Below are positions 35,084 through 47,085 of a stretch of DNA of 64,000 nt, in pieces. This DNA is from Bromus sterilis. Taxonomy: Eukaryota; Streptophyta; Magnoliopsida; Poales; Poaceae. Every line of letters begins with the position of its first letter. Within the stretch, counting starts at the first letter, position 1. Position numbers and translations under genes: made by a program. The notes beneath the pieces are model-generated. The model did not search any database, was not told the origin of the DNA, and saw only the letters and a list, made by a program, of their open reading frames with translations. The stretch covers positions 30,045,282 to 30,109,281 of the forward strand of contig OX465600.1 of assembly GCA_950022295.1 (NCBI GenBank), read 5' to 3'.

Positions 35084-37490
35084 GGCATGACCGGTGATAG
35101 CTAGGGGTGGAATCTTGCAAACCTCTTGGTAGATCTCTTATTAAATGAGTACTTGTGCACCTAGAAATGATTTTTTGAAAAAAGAAATAGCAAACTATCA
35201 AGCGCTTGTAGTTCAAATTTCACCCCGTTCCAACTGAATCAGTGGCAATTTATCTTTTTCAGGAGAGGTGTACAAGAAACATTTTACATGGAAAGTTTGG
35301 TCAATTGTTAATAAAATATGGTCAAGTATATTACAAAAATGTATTGGTTCAAATTTACATCAAATATTTGGTAGATCCTTCACAAAAAGACCCTACTTTC
35401 GGCACTTGGAAAATAAAAAATGAATTTTTCGTGCAACGAAAATGAAAACTTCCTTTGGCAAACTTGTTGGCCATTCAAATATACACACATATGCAGAATA
35501 TGAGATCGTTTGGTAAAAATAACCTTTGAAATTAGCACTAACATCGGGCATTTGGCTTGAAAGCCATGAACCTTCATACTCGATAGCCCATTTTGAGAAG
35601 ACTTTTTTAATAGATTTGCATTATTCCAAGTTTGTTGGCTTGTATGGTTACTAGGACATAAATTAGGATGCAACGCGAAGGTTTTAATTTTTTTTGATTT
35701 TTTTGAATTGTTTAAGCACCGATTTCAAAATGCGGTCAAAACGGGAGAGGGGGGCATGTCCGGTGATAGCTAGGGGTGGAATCTTGCAAACCTCTTAGTA
35801 GATCTCTGATTAAATGAGTACTTGTGCACCTAGAAATGATTTTTTGAAAAAATAAAGAGCAAACTATCAAGCACTTGTAGTTTAAATTTCACCCCGTTCC
35901 AACTGAATCGGCGGCAATTTGTCTTTTTCAGCACAGGTGTACAAGAAACAGTTTACATGGAAAGTTTGGTCAATTGTTAATAAAATATGGCCTAGTATAT
36001 TACAAAAATGTATTGGTTCAAATTTACATCAAATATTTGATAGATCCTTCACAAAAAGACCCTACTTTCGGCACTCGGAAAATGGAAAATGAATTTTTCG
36101 TGCAACGAAAATGAAAACTTCCTTTGGCCAACTTGTTGGCCATTCAAATATACACACATATGCAAAATATGAGATCATTTGGTGAAACTATCCTTTGAAA
36201 TTAGCACTAACATCGGCCATTTGGCTTGAAAGCCATGAACCTTCATACTCGATAGCCCATTTTGAGAAGACTTTTTAATAGATTTGCATTATTCCAAGTT
36301 TTTTTGTTTTTATGGTTACTAGGACATAAATTAGGATGCAACGCGAAGGTTTTACATTCTTTTGATTTTTTTGTATTGTTTAAGCACCGATTTCAAAATG
36401 CGGTCAAAACGGGAGAGGGGGGCATGTCCGGTGATAGCTAGGGGTGGAATCTTGCAAACCTCTTAGTATATCTCTGATTAAATGAGTACTTGTGCACCTA
36501 GAAATGATTTTTTGAAAAAATAAAGAGCAAACTATCAAGCACTTGTAGTTCAAATTTCACCCCGTTCCAACTGAATCAGGGGCAATTTGTCTTTTTCAGC
36601 AGAGGTGTACAAGAAACATTTTACATGGAAAGTTTGGTCAATTGTTAATAAAATATGGTCTAGTATATTACAAAAATGTATTGGTTCAAATTTACATCAA
36701 ATATTTGGTAGATCCTTCACAAAAAGACCCTATTTTCGGCACTCGGAAAATGAAAAATGAATTTTTCGTGCAACGAAAATGAAAACTTCCTTTGGCAAAC
36801 TTGTTGGCCATTCAAATATACACACATATGAAAAATATGAGATCATTTGGTAAAACTATCCTCTGAAATTAGCACTAACATCGGCCATTTGGCTTGAAAG
36901 CCATGAACCTTCATACTCGATAGCCCATTTTGAGAAGACTTTTTTTAATAGATTTGCATTATTCCAAGTTTGTTGGTTTTTATGGTTACTAGGACATAAA
37001 TTAGGATGCAACGCGAAGGTTTTACATTTTTTTGATTTTTTTTGAATTGTTTAAGCACCGATTTCAAAATGCGGTCAAAACGGGAGAGGGGGGCATGTCC
37101 GGTGATATCTAGGTGTGGAATATTGCAAAACTCTTGGTAGATCTCTGATGAAATGAGTATTTGTGCATCTATAAATGATTTTCTGAAAAAATAAAGAGCA
37201 AACTATCAAGCACTTGTAGTTCAAATTTCATCCCGTTCCAGTTGAATCGACGATAATTTGTCTTTTTCAGGAGAGGTGTATAAGAAACATTTTACTAGGA
37301 AAGTTTGGTCAATTGTTAATAAAATATGTTCTAGTATATTACAAAAATATATAGGTGCAAATTTACATCAAATATTTTGTAGATCCTTTACAAAAAGACC
37401 CTATTTTCGACACTCAGAAAATGAAAAATGGATTTTTCGTGCTACAAAAATGAAAACTTCCTTTTGAAAACTTGTTGCCCATTACAATAT
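35084..37490. repeat. Tandem array of about 670-bp units inside CACTA 2, 3.6 copies
   Basis: GGCATGWCCGGTGATAKCTAG starts at 35084, 35753, 36421 and 37092, giving periods of 669, 668 and 671 bp. Copies share AAATGAGTACTTGTGCACCT, ACAAGAAACATTTTACATGG and GTCCTAGTAACCATA (inverse strand). The first three copies are very alike. The fourth is partial and clearly more diverged, with many substitutions. No unit has an intact long frame. Confidence 0.92.
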
Positions 37491-37779
37491 GCATATTTTT
37501 GAAAAATAAAATTTATAATTTCTTTTACAAAAAAACATGTCTCTTTTGAGAATGTTTTTGAACAATAGTAGGAAATTTGAGCTCGTTGATATTAATTTTT
37601 TGAAAATGCAAATAAGGTCTAAACAATATGAAATTCGACGTAGTAAATCTTTATAATTCGTATAAAGTGTGTATTTTTTAAGTATTTTTATTTAATTTTA
37701 ACACAGTTATTTTATCAAAATAAATAGTGTAAAGAAACACAAAATAATGCTGCTTTCTTATTGGTTGATCCCCCCTCCC

Positions 37780-38570
37780 ACGGATCAGTGACGTGGCAGG
37801 GGCTGCCTCCCCCACCACGCACGATCCACACATCCCAGCCCTCCACCCTCTCACGTGCCCCTCTCTCTCTCCGCCTCATCCTTATCTCCATGACTCCATG
37901 GCCTCACATCACGCATCCGCCACTAGCCAGCGCCGACCCCTTCTCTCGCGAGCGCCGCCGTGGCCGCGCCCCACCGCGCCCTCATCTCCATGGTCGCGCC
38001 CCACCTCTCCGCCCCGCCCCGCGACATCGGCCTGGCCACGGCACCCTCGTCTCCATGGTCGTGCTAGACCGTGTCGCCCTCGTCTCCATTGTCGCGCCCC
38101 ACCGCGCCGCCTTCGTCTCCATGGCCGCGCCCCACCACGGCCTCGTCTCCATGGTCGCGCCCCACCGCGGCCTCGTCTCCATGGTCGCGAGGTCGCGCCC
38201 AAGCGCAGCTTCCTCTCCGCTCGCGACGTGCGTGCCGTAAGCTGCACCTGGGCCGCCAACGCCTTCACCCCGCCCGGCTACATCGGCCTGGCCACGTCAC
38301 TGACCTCTCCATGGCTTCGCCCCACCCGCCATGGATTCGATGGGTGCAACGGCGGACGAGTGCCAGCAGTGCAGACGAGATCCGCACGCGACGGCTACCG
38401 GGAAGCATGGCGAGCTGCGGGTGGCGGATGGCGATGACGACGGGAGAGACCCGCTGGAAGTGGACGTGGGTGAAAAAAACGAAAAAAAACGCCCCCTTGC
38501 TGGGCCAAAAAAATGTGCATTGGATGTGGGCCAAAAAAACAGCGCGGCGGCGCCATTTTTTTTATTTCTG
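37780..38570. other. GC-rich payload of CACTA 2 with a 30-bp minisatellite
   Basis: This is a sharp shift from AT-rich DNA to CpG-rich DNA with open frames in several frames on both strands. Within it, CTCGTCTCCATGGTCGCGCC recurs at spacings of 33, 33, 30 and 30 bp (38046-38190). Composition resembles a grass first exon or 5' leader, so it could be captured host DNA, but I recognise no protein. The long frames are explained by composition and by the repeat unit being a multiple of three. Confidence 0.5.
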
Positions 38571-39844
38571 TTAAAAAGGTATGCCGAGGGCAACCCCGTA
38601 GGCATAGCTCATGGCGAGGGTCTCCCGGAAGCTGCTACATGTCCATATATGCCGACGGCATTGCCGTAGGCATAGCTCCTGGCCAGGGTCTCCCAGGAGC
38701 TGTCACGTGTCCATATATGCCGACGGCATTACCGTAGGCATAGCTCAGTTGCCGACGTTTTTTTTACGCCGACGGGTTTTCGTGGTTTGCTGACGTACAA
38801 GACCCCGACGGTCATATGCCGACGGTGGCCGTCGGCATAGCCTATGCCGACGATTTTTTGAGCTATGCCTACGGCAAAAGACGTAGGCAACTAAGCAGTT
38901 TGGCGTAGTGACTAGTCTAACATGGCTATCAATTACGAAAGGTTCACATTTTTTTCTAAAAAAGTTGAAAAGGTTATGTAGCCGTCAACAGTACTATGAT
39001 GATTATTCTGGGAAAGTTTCACATATTGTAAGGAACACTGTGATCACAAAGTGAAAAATGTTGGTTAAACAAAATTGGACCCCAAAATAAATGAAAATGT
39101 GAACTTAATAGATATGATATGAACGAACACCAAGCACAGACTACTTCAAACATTCTTATACACTTTGTTGACAAGAGTCACTCAAAGCATGCGAGAGCAT
39201 TTCTTAAGAGTAAATAGCAAAAAAACTACCACAATTGGGGCTAGGGTTTTGAAAAACTACCATTTTTCAAAGTTTTTCAAAAAACTACGGTATCTTTGTA
39301 ATCACTTTGCAAAAAACCCAAATGACTCTCTGATCGATTTTTAACCTTGACTAGTAAGGGTGCATGTGCACGCACGTCTCAATCAACATATGTGTAGAGA
39401 ACAATGAGCAAATTTGCAATCAATTTACCAAAGTGATGGGAACACTCTATCTATGAAAAACCTTTGCAGTAAGGCAAGACATTATGAATTTAGGTGAGCA
39501 TTCACTTTAGTATCAAGTTTATCAAAAACATATCCTCCCTTGTTTCTATCTAGAGAAAACCAAGTAAGCAAAGCATATTTAGTTCAACTAACATTGGAAG
39601 ATATCAGAAGATAATCCTTTAATCGTCGTGTATACATGTAGTTCGACCTCTACACTATTCAAGTATCTTACCGAATCTTTAGCAGGGAATTCAAACTGAA
39701 AGGCAAATATTCTTCACAACAGTGACAACCTCAGTTTCAAGTTTCAACCTTCAGCATACTAAAAAGGATAAAAGTAATTAACATCAGAACTAAAGAAAGT
39801 CAAAGCTAATACATACTTCCTCTGTATGGTCAAAAAAACACATA

Positions 39845-39924
39845 CTTCCTCTGTCCCACAATATAAGATGTTTTTGCAATCTAGTTTAGCTTGCAAAAAG
39901 TCTTCCATTATAGGATGAAGGGAG
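39845..39924. mobile_element. Short Stowaway MITE inside MULE 2
   Basis: CTTCCTCTGTCCCACAATAT at the left and the inverse ATAGGATGAAGGGAG at the right are flanked by TA (39843-39844 and 39925-39926). The middle pairs TTTTTGCAA with TTGCAAAAA. At 80 bp it is a typical small Stowaway. A partial copy of the left end (ACATACTTCCTCTGT) lies just before it. Confidence 0.75.
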
Positions 39925-40639
39925 TAGAAATTAACAAAAAAAAATGTAAAAAGGCGTATGCTTACAGGAAATAGTTTCTCAGAAGAATGGCTCATCATGT
40001 AAAAGCAGAACCATTTAAGCGCTTCTATATATGAGTATAATGCATTGCCTATACTTAATTTTGTCGTGGCATTTCTTTTTAGGATAAGCTAAGAACAAAC
40101 TTGCTTGCTTGGATCAGACCTGCAACTTCTTTAGAGGCAAACAGTTAATATTTTCAACTTCCGCGTACAACAAAATAAATACATTTAGTTTTTCTGTTGC
40201 GTGAGAAAAAAGAAAGAACACAAAAACAATAAAAGTATTATTTCCTTTTGCTGATCTGAAAAACTACAACACCCATTTCTTCACTGTTCAACATGGAGGT
40301 CTCTGATTAGGTGTTTTCTCATCTAATCTACATGACCCATCCAAAAATTTATGATTGAATAAATGATGTGTACAACAGTATCACTTGGCTTAGAAGGAAA
40401 TTATTGTAGATATTTTTTGTGCAGGCAAATGTTCAAGAGATCAGAAAAAAACAACAATATTATTCCTCAAAAGATTGGAAAATGAAATATTAGGACTGAA
40501 GCAATAAAAATTAAAGTCTCACCTAACATAAATTTCACAAATCTTTGCTTTCGAGGCTGCATATCGTACCAACTTCCTGTGTATAAGAAATGAAAAGTTT
40601 GATATGAGGGAATTGAACAATAACTAATCCAGCAATGCT

Positions 40640-41165
40640 AGTGTTAATCACACCTTGTACTTTTTTTAGGTTTGCTGAAAACAACAAGGCCCTGATTCCT
40701 TGTAGTTGTCGCATCTGCAGTTTGTTTTCCTTTTGAATGGTTCTGCATCGTCGGCTATGCGGAAGGATGGCGACAGAAGCATCTTGTGCTGACTCTTATG
40801 TCCCGTAGCTGAAGATGATAATGGTGATATCTCGCATGTGGTGTAACAGCGGCGGTGATTCGCTGGTGCTGCTCTTTCTAAAGTGGCGGCCGGGAAGCCC
40901 AATGCCCTCGTCGGAGGAGACGCTCCTGCGAAGGCATGGATCGGCGGCGGCGGCGTGCATGGTGAGGTGTGGAGCGGAGGCCGGAAGAGGAGGGCCGCAC
41001 CAGGCGTGATGGTCGGGATCGCCCGATCCCCGTGTCGTGCGATGGGGAGTTATGGATCGATGCTGAGATGTGGGCATCGATTTAGCAGGACAGTTTTGGT
41101 ATTGTTCCTTGATTTCAGCCGGATCGGAACAGAACCGAGGGAGTCTGCTCTGCGGGCAAAACATT
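40640..41165 (-). other. Gene-like GC-rich segment of unknown origin
   Basis: On the minus strand an open frame (41164-40796, ending YGT-stop) includes ADPCLRRSVSSDEGIGLPGR. The region resembles a 5' leader plus first exon in composition, with AT-rich intron-like sequence on its far side. I recognise no family. It lies in the part of MULE 2 that looks like a later insertion, so it may be a captured host fragment. Confidence 0.3.
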
Positions 41166-41550
41166 ACATCTCATCCATTCATTGTTTAGGCAGACCATCA
41201 GAATAATCTGAGATGTACGATGTGGGTTACCCAATTTGATCGGACGTTACTGATAATCCTGTGTACGTTTTGCTGGGTGGTTTTAGAAAAACTAATGTTT
41301 GATGTTTTATTAGTAGTGGAGATTATGACAGTTGGGACCCACTTGTCAGTTTTAATATTTTCATATAAGTCCCTGTAATAGAAAACAGAATCACAACTAT
41401 ACCCCTCTCCCAAAAATGAAAAATGCCTGGCCGCCGGCGAGCCGGAAGCCATGGACAGTGGAGGTGACCGGCTGGGGGCAGCCTTTTCCCTCCCAAGCAC
41501 GGAGCCCGGAGCTCTCCGCGCCCGGAGCCCTCTCTCGCCGCGTCCGCCCT

Positions 41551-41740
41551 CCCCTCACCGCGCCCGCCTTCCACTCGCCCGCGGCCGCGCATAGGGCTCG
41601 CTGGCCGGAGCTTGCCGAGCCCGGAACTCGACCGCGCCCTCCCCTCACCGCGCCCGCCGTCCACTCGCCCGCGGCCGCGCATGGGGCTCGCTGGCCGGAG
41701 CTCGCCGAGCCCGGAACTCGACCGCGCCCTCCCCTTGCCG
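41551..41740. repeat. 90-bp tandem repeat in the MULE 2 GC-rich core
   Basis: CCCCTCACCGCGCCCGCC begins at 41551 and 41641, and CCCCTTGCCGCTCGCC at 41731. The two full copies differ at a few bases. The unit is a multiple of three, which keeps long frames open on both strands without implying coding. Confidence 0.9.
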
Positions 41741-42243
41741 CTCGCCGCGCCCGCCCGCCAGGAGGTCTCCCACGTCGTACCCTCCCCTCGCCGCGCCAGC
41801 GCGGAGCTCGCTGGCGGCTGGCCGTGGCGCCCGCGCCCGAGGCTAGCTGGCCGCGGCGCCCGCGCTCGGAGCTCACCGGCCATGGCCGGCCTGGACGCGC
41901 GGGCTCGGGCAGGCGGCGACAGGCGCCCCACGGGCAGGAAGCTCCCTGGTCATGGCGCCACGGACCCGATCGCTTTTTTGTATTTTGTTCAGGGGTCTAA
42001 TTGCTTTTTCTTTTTTATTAAAAAACTGACATGTGGGTCTGAGTTGTCATAATCGTGATTAAAAATAACTAACCCAGTCACTTGGGTTTTTGCAAAGTGA
42101 TTACAAAGATTTCGTAGTTTTTTGAATTTTTTTTAAAAGTGATAGTTTTTCAAACCCTAGCCCCAATTGTGATAGTTTTTTGCTATTTACTCCATTTCTT
42201 AATGCATCATTGGAGAAACATAAATTTCATCAAATTAGCATGC

Positions 42244-43765
42244 TCACAAAAATGAAACCATGGCAGCTGGATTCGCCGTCCAACGTTTTATTTCAGTTGT
42301 CAACTCGTTGAGCATGGAGTACTGCCCGTTTGCGAACATGACTCGCACAGACTCGACCACCAGTGCGCCGCCGAGCAACCACTGGAGCAGAATCCTCTGC
42401 ATGCTTGTCCCCTCATACCCATCCACGCTCAGCTCCCTCAACCTCTCCCGCAAGCACGGCACCGGTGTCGACGGCACACTCACACTGCCGGGCGTATGGA
42501 GGACGAGGTGGTCCTCGTCGCCGAGCTTGAGCGACAGAGCAGTCAAGTTGGGCGTCCGTCTCAGGACGCGGGCCACCGACAGGACGGCAAGCTCATGCGT
42601 GGAACGGCTTGCCAGCTCCAGCCTCGTGACATTGCTGAACAGAGGGAACCCGGTAAAGAAATCGTCGTAGTCGGATCGTGAGTTTACGAGCAGGTCAGTC
42701 AAGCCGAGGTGAAGGTGCGACGCGTTCACGGCGAACAGGAGCAGGAACTCCCTGAGCCTGTAGAATTTGATCCTCTCCCATGTGAGTGTGACTTTGCTTG
42801 GCCTGCTGCAGATGTTGATCTTGGCAGAAGCGATTTTTGTCGGCGCGCCGCCGACGATGATGAAACAAGACGTGTCGGGCTGCTGGCCTCGGTACTCGAA
42901 CGCTCGTGTCTCCGACAAGTCTAGGGTGGCACGACGGAAACTATATATGGCAGCAACGCAAGGCGAAGCTCCTGAGTCAAATTTCTGGCGGGACGATGAT
43001 GTCCGTGATCCGGTGACAGGCCTCGAGCGTCAGTTCGGCGAGGCGAGGGCAGCCGGAAATCAGCCGCTGGATGTCTTCCCCGGAGCCGGCGTCACTGATC
43101 TTGGTCAGAGCCAGCGTTTCCAGGGATGGGAGATGGAAGGTGGTGGATGGCAGTTGGCGCAGCGAGCAGAAGCCGAGGTGTAGTGTTCGCAAGGTGGCGC
43201 AGGAATAGAGCTTCGCTGGAACGTACTGGGCCTCGACCTCGAAGCCGGGGTATTGTAAGTCTGAGTCTGAAGATGAAGATGAACTGTAGACGGTTTGACT
43301 TCTTTTACCAAGATGACATGAGCAGATGCCGACGGCGTTGTGCCTGCGCCAGGGTGTTTCGAGGTGGAGCTCTTGGAGGCCATGGCTAAGGGCGTAGGAG
43401 AGCCACTGCCGCACGGTGCCAGAGGGCATGTTGTACCGGAACCCAGCGACGCGGAGGTAGCGCAGCTGCGCGTCCCCTCCTCTACAGCGTCTCCGGGCGA
43501 GCAGCGCGGCGGTGACCCTGTTCTGCGGTTTGCACTCATCATCCCACTCCCACGAGGTGGAATCCGTAGGTATCGGCAACGGGCACTCCTCCAACAGCTG
43601 GAAAGAGACAGTGTGGACGTGGGCGAAGACGCGGCGCCAGCGGCGAGAGAGGATGGCGGCGCGGCCAGCTTCTTGAGCAGGGAGGAAGGAGAGGACGTGG
43701 CCGAGGATGTCGTCGTGGAGGTCGTTCAGGCGGTCGCGTGGGGGCCGTCTCCTCTGGGTATCCAT
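42244..43765 (-). pseudogene. F-box/LRR protein pseudogene
   Basis: The minus-strand frame starts MDTQRRRPPRDRLNDLHDDI. An F-box at residues 11-50 (LHDDILGHVLSFLPAQEAGR, ILSRRWRRVF) is followed by LRR-like segments (LRTLHLGFCSLRQLP, LETLALTKISD, LAELTLEACHRITDI). After 262 residues a TGA (42977-42979) follows VPPEI. Codons just after it still read LRSFALRCCHI, as expected in this family, then a stop and a frame change near 42940 precede RATLDLSETRAFEYRGQ and a further 220 residues ending MVSFL. Intact, the protein would be about 500 aa, an SCF ubiquitin-ligase substrate adaptor. Two independent lesions favour a pseudogene. A truncated F-box protein could still be translated from the first frame. 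Confidence 0.8.
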
Positions 43766-44093
43766 GATGGTCGATGATGCACTGGCGGCTGCGTGGTTAG
43801 GTTAGGGTTTGATAGGGCTAATGTGGATGTGTTGTTTCGGATGAATCAATTCGTTAATATCCCAACGCACGGACTGATGTTGTAGGGGTTCTCAAAAACA
43901 AGACAGATGTTGTAGGGATGAGTTCCCGGCAAGGATTTTTATTACGAGAAATAAGAGCTTCTCCAGCAGATTTTTTTTCCTATAAAAATTGATTACAGGT
44001 AGAGTTTGGATAAAAAAACTACTTCAACAGATGTCTTTCCTCCAATTTTTTATTAGTAAAGCATCTATAATCTAAAAATTCTCCCTTTATTTT
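43766..44093. other. Upstream region of the F-box pseudogene, unassigned
   Basis: The interval is AT-rich beyond about 43850. It contains a local repeat of the word ACTGATGTTGTAGGG / ACAGATGTTGTAGGG (43871 and 43905) and no clear TATA box. Confidence 0.4.
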
Positions 44094-44572
44094 GGTGATA
44101 TATTTTTCAACGACTCATCGCCGAATGATGATGATGATTTTAAGATTATCGTGGCACTGTATGTGGGTATGATGCCAAAAAGGAAGAGAAAACATGGAGG
44201 TTCGGTTGGCCGCATGATTATTCGTCACAATTTTTGTTGGCAGTTTTAACATATCAATTCCTTTAACTCATCGTTGGATTCGATAGTTTTACTTATCAAA
44301 GGATATTATAGATCCCCTACAATAGTGGCATATCATGACTCTTTTTTGAAGCAGTTTTCGGGAAGTGTAGCACTTTTGGTAAGTGAAATTTCATAATGAA
44401 ATCAACTATTGTGCTTGTTTTGTTTTCGTTCACTACTTTTTTTTCAATGTGGATTTGTTTTCATCTAATTATCCATTAGGAGGGGTCGTCTATGCCACCC
44501 GTGTGTTTAGGGGAAGAACCTCCACCTATTGAATAACCTGGTAAGATTTATATTGACTTTCTTGAACATGTC

Positions 44573-45952
44573 GCGGTGGACACACTGCTGTCGCGGTGAA
44601 CGGGCAAGTGGGTCAGTACTTCCCGAATGGTAAGGGCCTGAGGCAAGGTGACCCTATTTCCCCGTTGCTCTTCAACCTTGTGACTGATGCCCTTTCCTGT
44701 ATGCTTGACTGTGCTGCTAATGCGGGTCATATTTCTACAGTGATTTGTCCTCTCATCCCCTCGGGTCTTACCCATTTACAATACGCTGATGATACGACAT
44801 TATTGTGGAGAATAACGACCTCTGTTTGTCGACCCTTAAATTCCTTCTTCTCTGTTTTCAAGCCTTGTCGGGGCTCAAGATTAATTTTGCTAAAAGTGAA
44901 CTTATTGCCCTCGGATGCTCGGCATCGGAGGCCAAGAAGGTCACTAATCTGATGAACTGTTCGCTTGGTGCCTTTACTTTTAAGTACTTGGGTATTGCCA
45001 TTTCTCCGGATAACGTTTCTGCGAAAGACTTGGCACCAATGGTGCAAAAAGTTGGGAATAGGGTGTTGCCTTGGAGGGGAAGACACCATTCTATGGTTGC
45101 TAAAGTTTGCCTCATTGATGCATGCCTCTCCTCCCTGCATGTTTATACGATGGGTTTCTATAAACTTCCTGCCATTTCCCATGAAGGTCTCGATAAGCAT
45201 CGAAGTGGTTTCTTTTGGAATGATGCGGATAATCGACGGAAGTATCGTCTTGTCAAGTGGAAATCCATGTGCCTCCCTAAGAATATGGGTGGTCTGGGCA
45301 TCATCAACACTTCAGTTATGAATGTCTGTTTACTCACCAAGTGGTGGTGGAAGCTTTGTACTGGTAGTCCCGAGGCGCTTTGGATGCGTATTCTTAAGGA
45401 GAAATATTTCCCTTCCTCCTCCCCCCCTTTTCGTCTCAGGTTTTTCTGGCCCGCGGTTCTGGCGAACGTTGATTAATCTTCATGATACTTGTCGCAAGTT
45501 TGTTCGCTTTTCGGTTAAAGATGTGTCTTCGTTTCGTTTTTGGCTCGACTTGTGTTCTCCGGTTGGGCGCCTTTGCGACGTTTTTCCTTCGTTGATTTTG
45601 TATTGTCCAGATCCTGGTATCTCTATCTCAGAGGTGGCTTCAGCCAATTGGGATCTAGGTTTCCGTCGCTCCTTGTCTCATGTAAAATTGGAAGAGTGGC
45701 ACTGGCTTGCTGCCCTCTTCCCAGTGCTCTCGGAGGGAAGGGACGAGGATACCTGAACTCTCTCCAGGTCATGACAATTCTCGGTCAAGTCGCTTTATGT
45801 GACTCTTGTTGCTGGGAGGCGAACTTCTCGTTTCTCCCCGGTCTGAAAGGCCCGGATTCCACCCAAAATCAAAGTGTTTCTTTGGAAGGCCTTCAAAGGG
45901 AAGTTGCCATCCTCCGATCATATTCATAAGCGCAATCCTGCTAGGAGCGCGA
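44573..45952 (+). pseudogene. LINE (L1-type) reverse transcriptase fragment
   Basis: The translated sequence shows FPNGKGLRQGDPISPLLFNL, then HLQYADDTTLL (the catalytic YADD box, codons at about 44782-44793). After a frameshift come FQALSGLKINFAKSELIALG, YLGIAISPDN, WRGRHHSMVAKVCLIDACLS, and WKSMCLPKNMGGLGIINTSVMN. A further frame change leads into the start of a zf-RVT-like region (WKAFKGKLPSSDHIH). The order matches the C-terminal half of the reverse transcriptase in plant L1-type LINEs. Both ends are cut inside coding sequence and there is no poly(A) tail, so this is not a normal LINE insertion end. Confidence 0.9.
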
Positions 45953-46112
45953 ATTACTTGATCATTCACTAACTATGCAGTGAGATGTTATATGCTCATA
46001 GTTTATTTCTAAGTTTCATCCAGTTTAAGAGCATATAACATATATTTAACTAAAGTCATGGCACCACTTAGTGGGATTGCCATATAGAAATGAGACAAGA
46101 AATTCATATACC

Positions 46113-46344
46113 ATGAGGTTTCATCTTTTGGCTCCGCTACATTAAGGGTTGCCGCCGCCAAACCTTTGCCACGCCACCTGTCGCTCTCGCTGCCCACTCC
46201 TGCCTCTCACCGTCGAGGACGCGCCGTACTTCTTGAAAATAAGAAATTTAAATACCATTGAAAGTTTGTGACAAAAATTTAGTTAGTTCATTTATATTTT
46301 TACTGAAAATAATTGTTCATGAAATTTGTAGATGAGTTCGCTTT
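46113..46344. other. Spacer between duplication copies
   Basis: This short interval between the right end of copy 1 and the left end of copy 2 has no gene or classifiable element. Confidence 0.4.
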
Positions 46345-47085
46345 CGGTGACGTTTTCAGACGACTCATCGTCGGATGATGATGGAGATTTTGAGATTATC
46401 ATGGCACTTTTATGCGGGTATGATGCTAAAGAAGAAGAGAAAACATGGAGGTTATGTCGTTGACCGCATGATTATTCATCTCAAATGTTTTTGGTAGTTT
46501 TCAAGTATCAATTCTTCTGCTCTTCATTGGATTCGATACTTTTACTTATCGAAAAGGGTATTATAGATCTCTTACGCTAGTGGGATATCAAGACTCTTTT
46601 CTGACGTCGTTGTCGAGGAGTGTAGCATTCTTTGTAAGTGAAATTTGGTAACGGAAACAACTATATTGTGCTTGTTGTGTTTTCTTTTCATTCACTGCCA
46701 TTTTCCAATGTGGGTTTGTTATCATCTGATTATCTATGAGGAGGGGTCGTTTATGCCACCCACGTGGTTAGGGTAGAACCTCCACCTACTGAATAAGCTA
46801 ATAAGATTTCAGTTTCTTAAACATGTCAGGGCTAATCATTTTGCAGGTAACAAAATATACCCTCCTGAGAAACATATACACTATATGCTTGAATTAAGTG
46901 GCCTCTTTAAATTTTTAGATTTGACACAAGATAGATGATGCAGTGAAAAAGATATTTCCTTTATCTTTGAAGGTTTTTTTTATCATGCTTTAGATTACTT
47001 GATCATTCACTAACTATGCAGTGAGATGTTATATGTTCAGAGTTTATTTGTAAGTTTCATCTAGTTCAACAGGATATCACATATA

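Larger units (their letters stand above)
34525..38910. mobile_element. Non-autonomous CACTA transposon 2
   Basis: It begins CACTACGCCAAAA at 34525 and ends GTTTGGCGTAGTG at 38910, flanked by ACT (34522-34524 and 38911-38913). Subterminal arrays of GCCGACGG and CCGTCGGCATA occupy 34559-34715 and 38580-38900. The ends match CACTA 1, so both belong to one family. The interior differs: a 670-bp tandem array (35084-37490) and a GC-rich segment (37780-38570). I see no transposase frame. It inserted about 360 bp beyond the end of the LisH-like gene. Confidence 0.9.
39208..42192. mobile_element. Mutator-like element (MULE 2) with GC-rich payload
   Basis: The left end is GAGTAAATAGCAAAAAAACT and the right end is AGTTTTTTGCTATTTACTC. 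The inverted arms run about 120-150 bp and share GGGGCTAGGGTTT and TTTGTAATCACTTTGCAAAAA. The flanks carry the 10-bp duplication CATTTCTTAA (39198-39207 and 42193-42202), within the 9-11 bp typical of Mutator elements. The left arm's similarity breaks off near 39354 and resumes near 41325, so about 2 kb appears to be a later insertion. The GC-rich core at 41410-41960 encodes no transposase. Confidence 0.8.

Noticed and set aside
35242..37467. Short open frames recurring within the 670-bp units
   Set aside because: They are not conserved between copies, are interrupted in most, and have AT-driven Lys/Phe-rich composition.
41323..42052. Long overlapping open frames of Arg/Ala/Pro-rich sequence on both strands
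   Set aside because: Explained by very high GC content and a 90-bp repeat, a multiple of three. No domain, start context or splice site supports coding.
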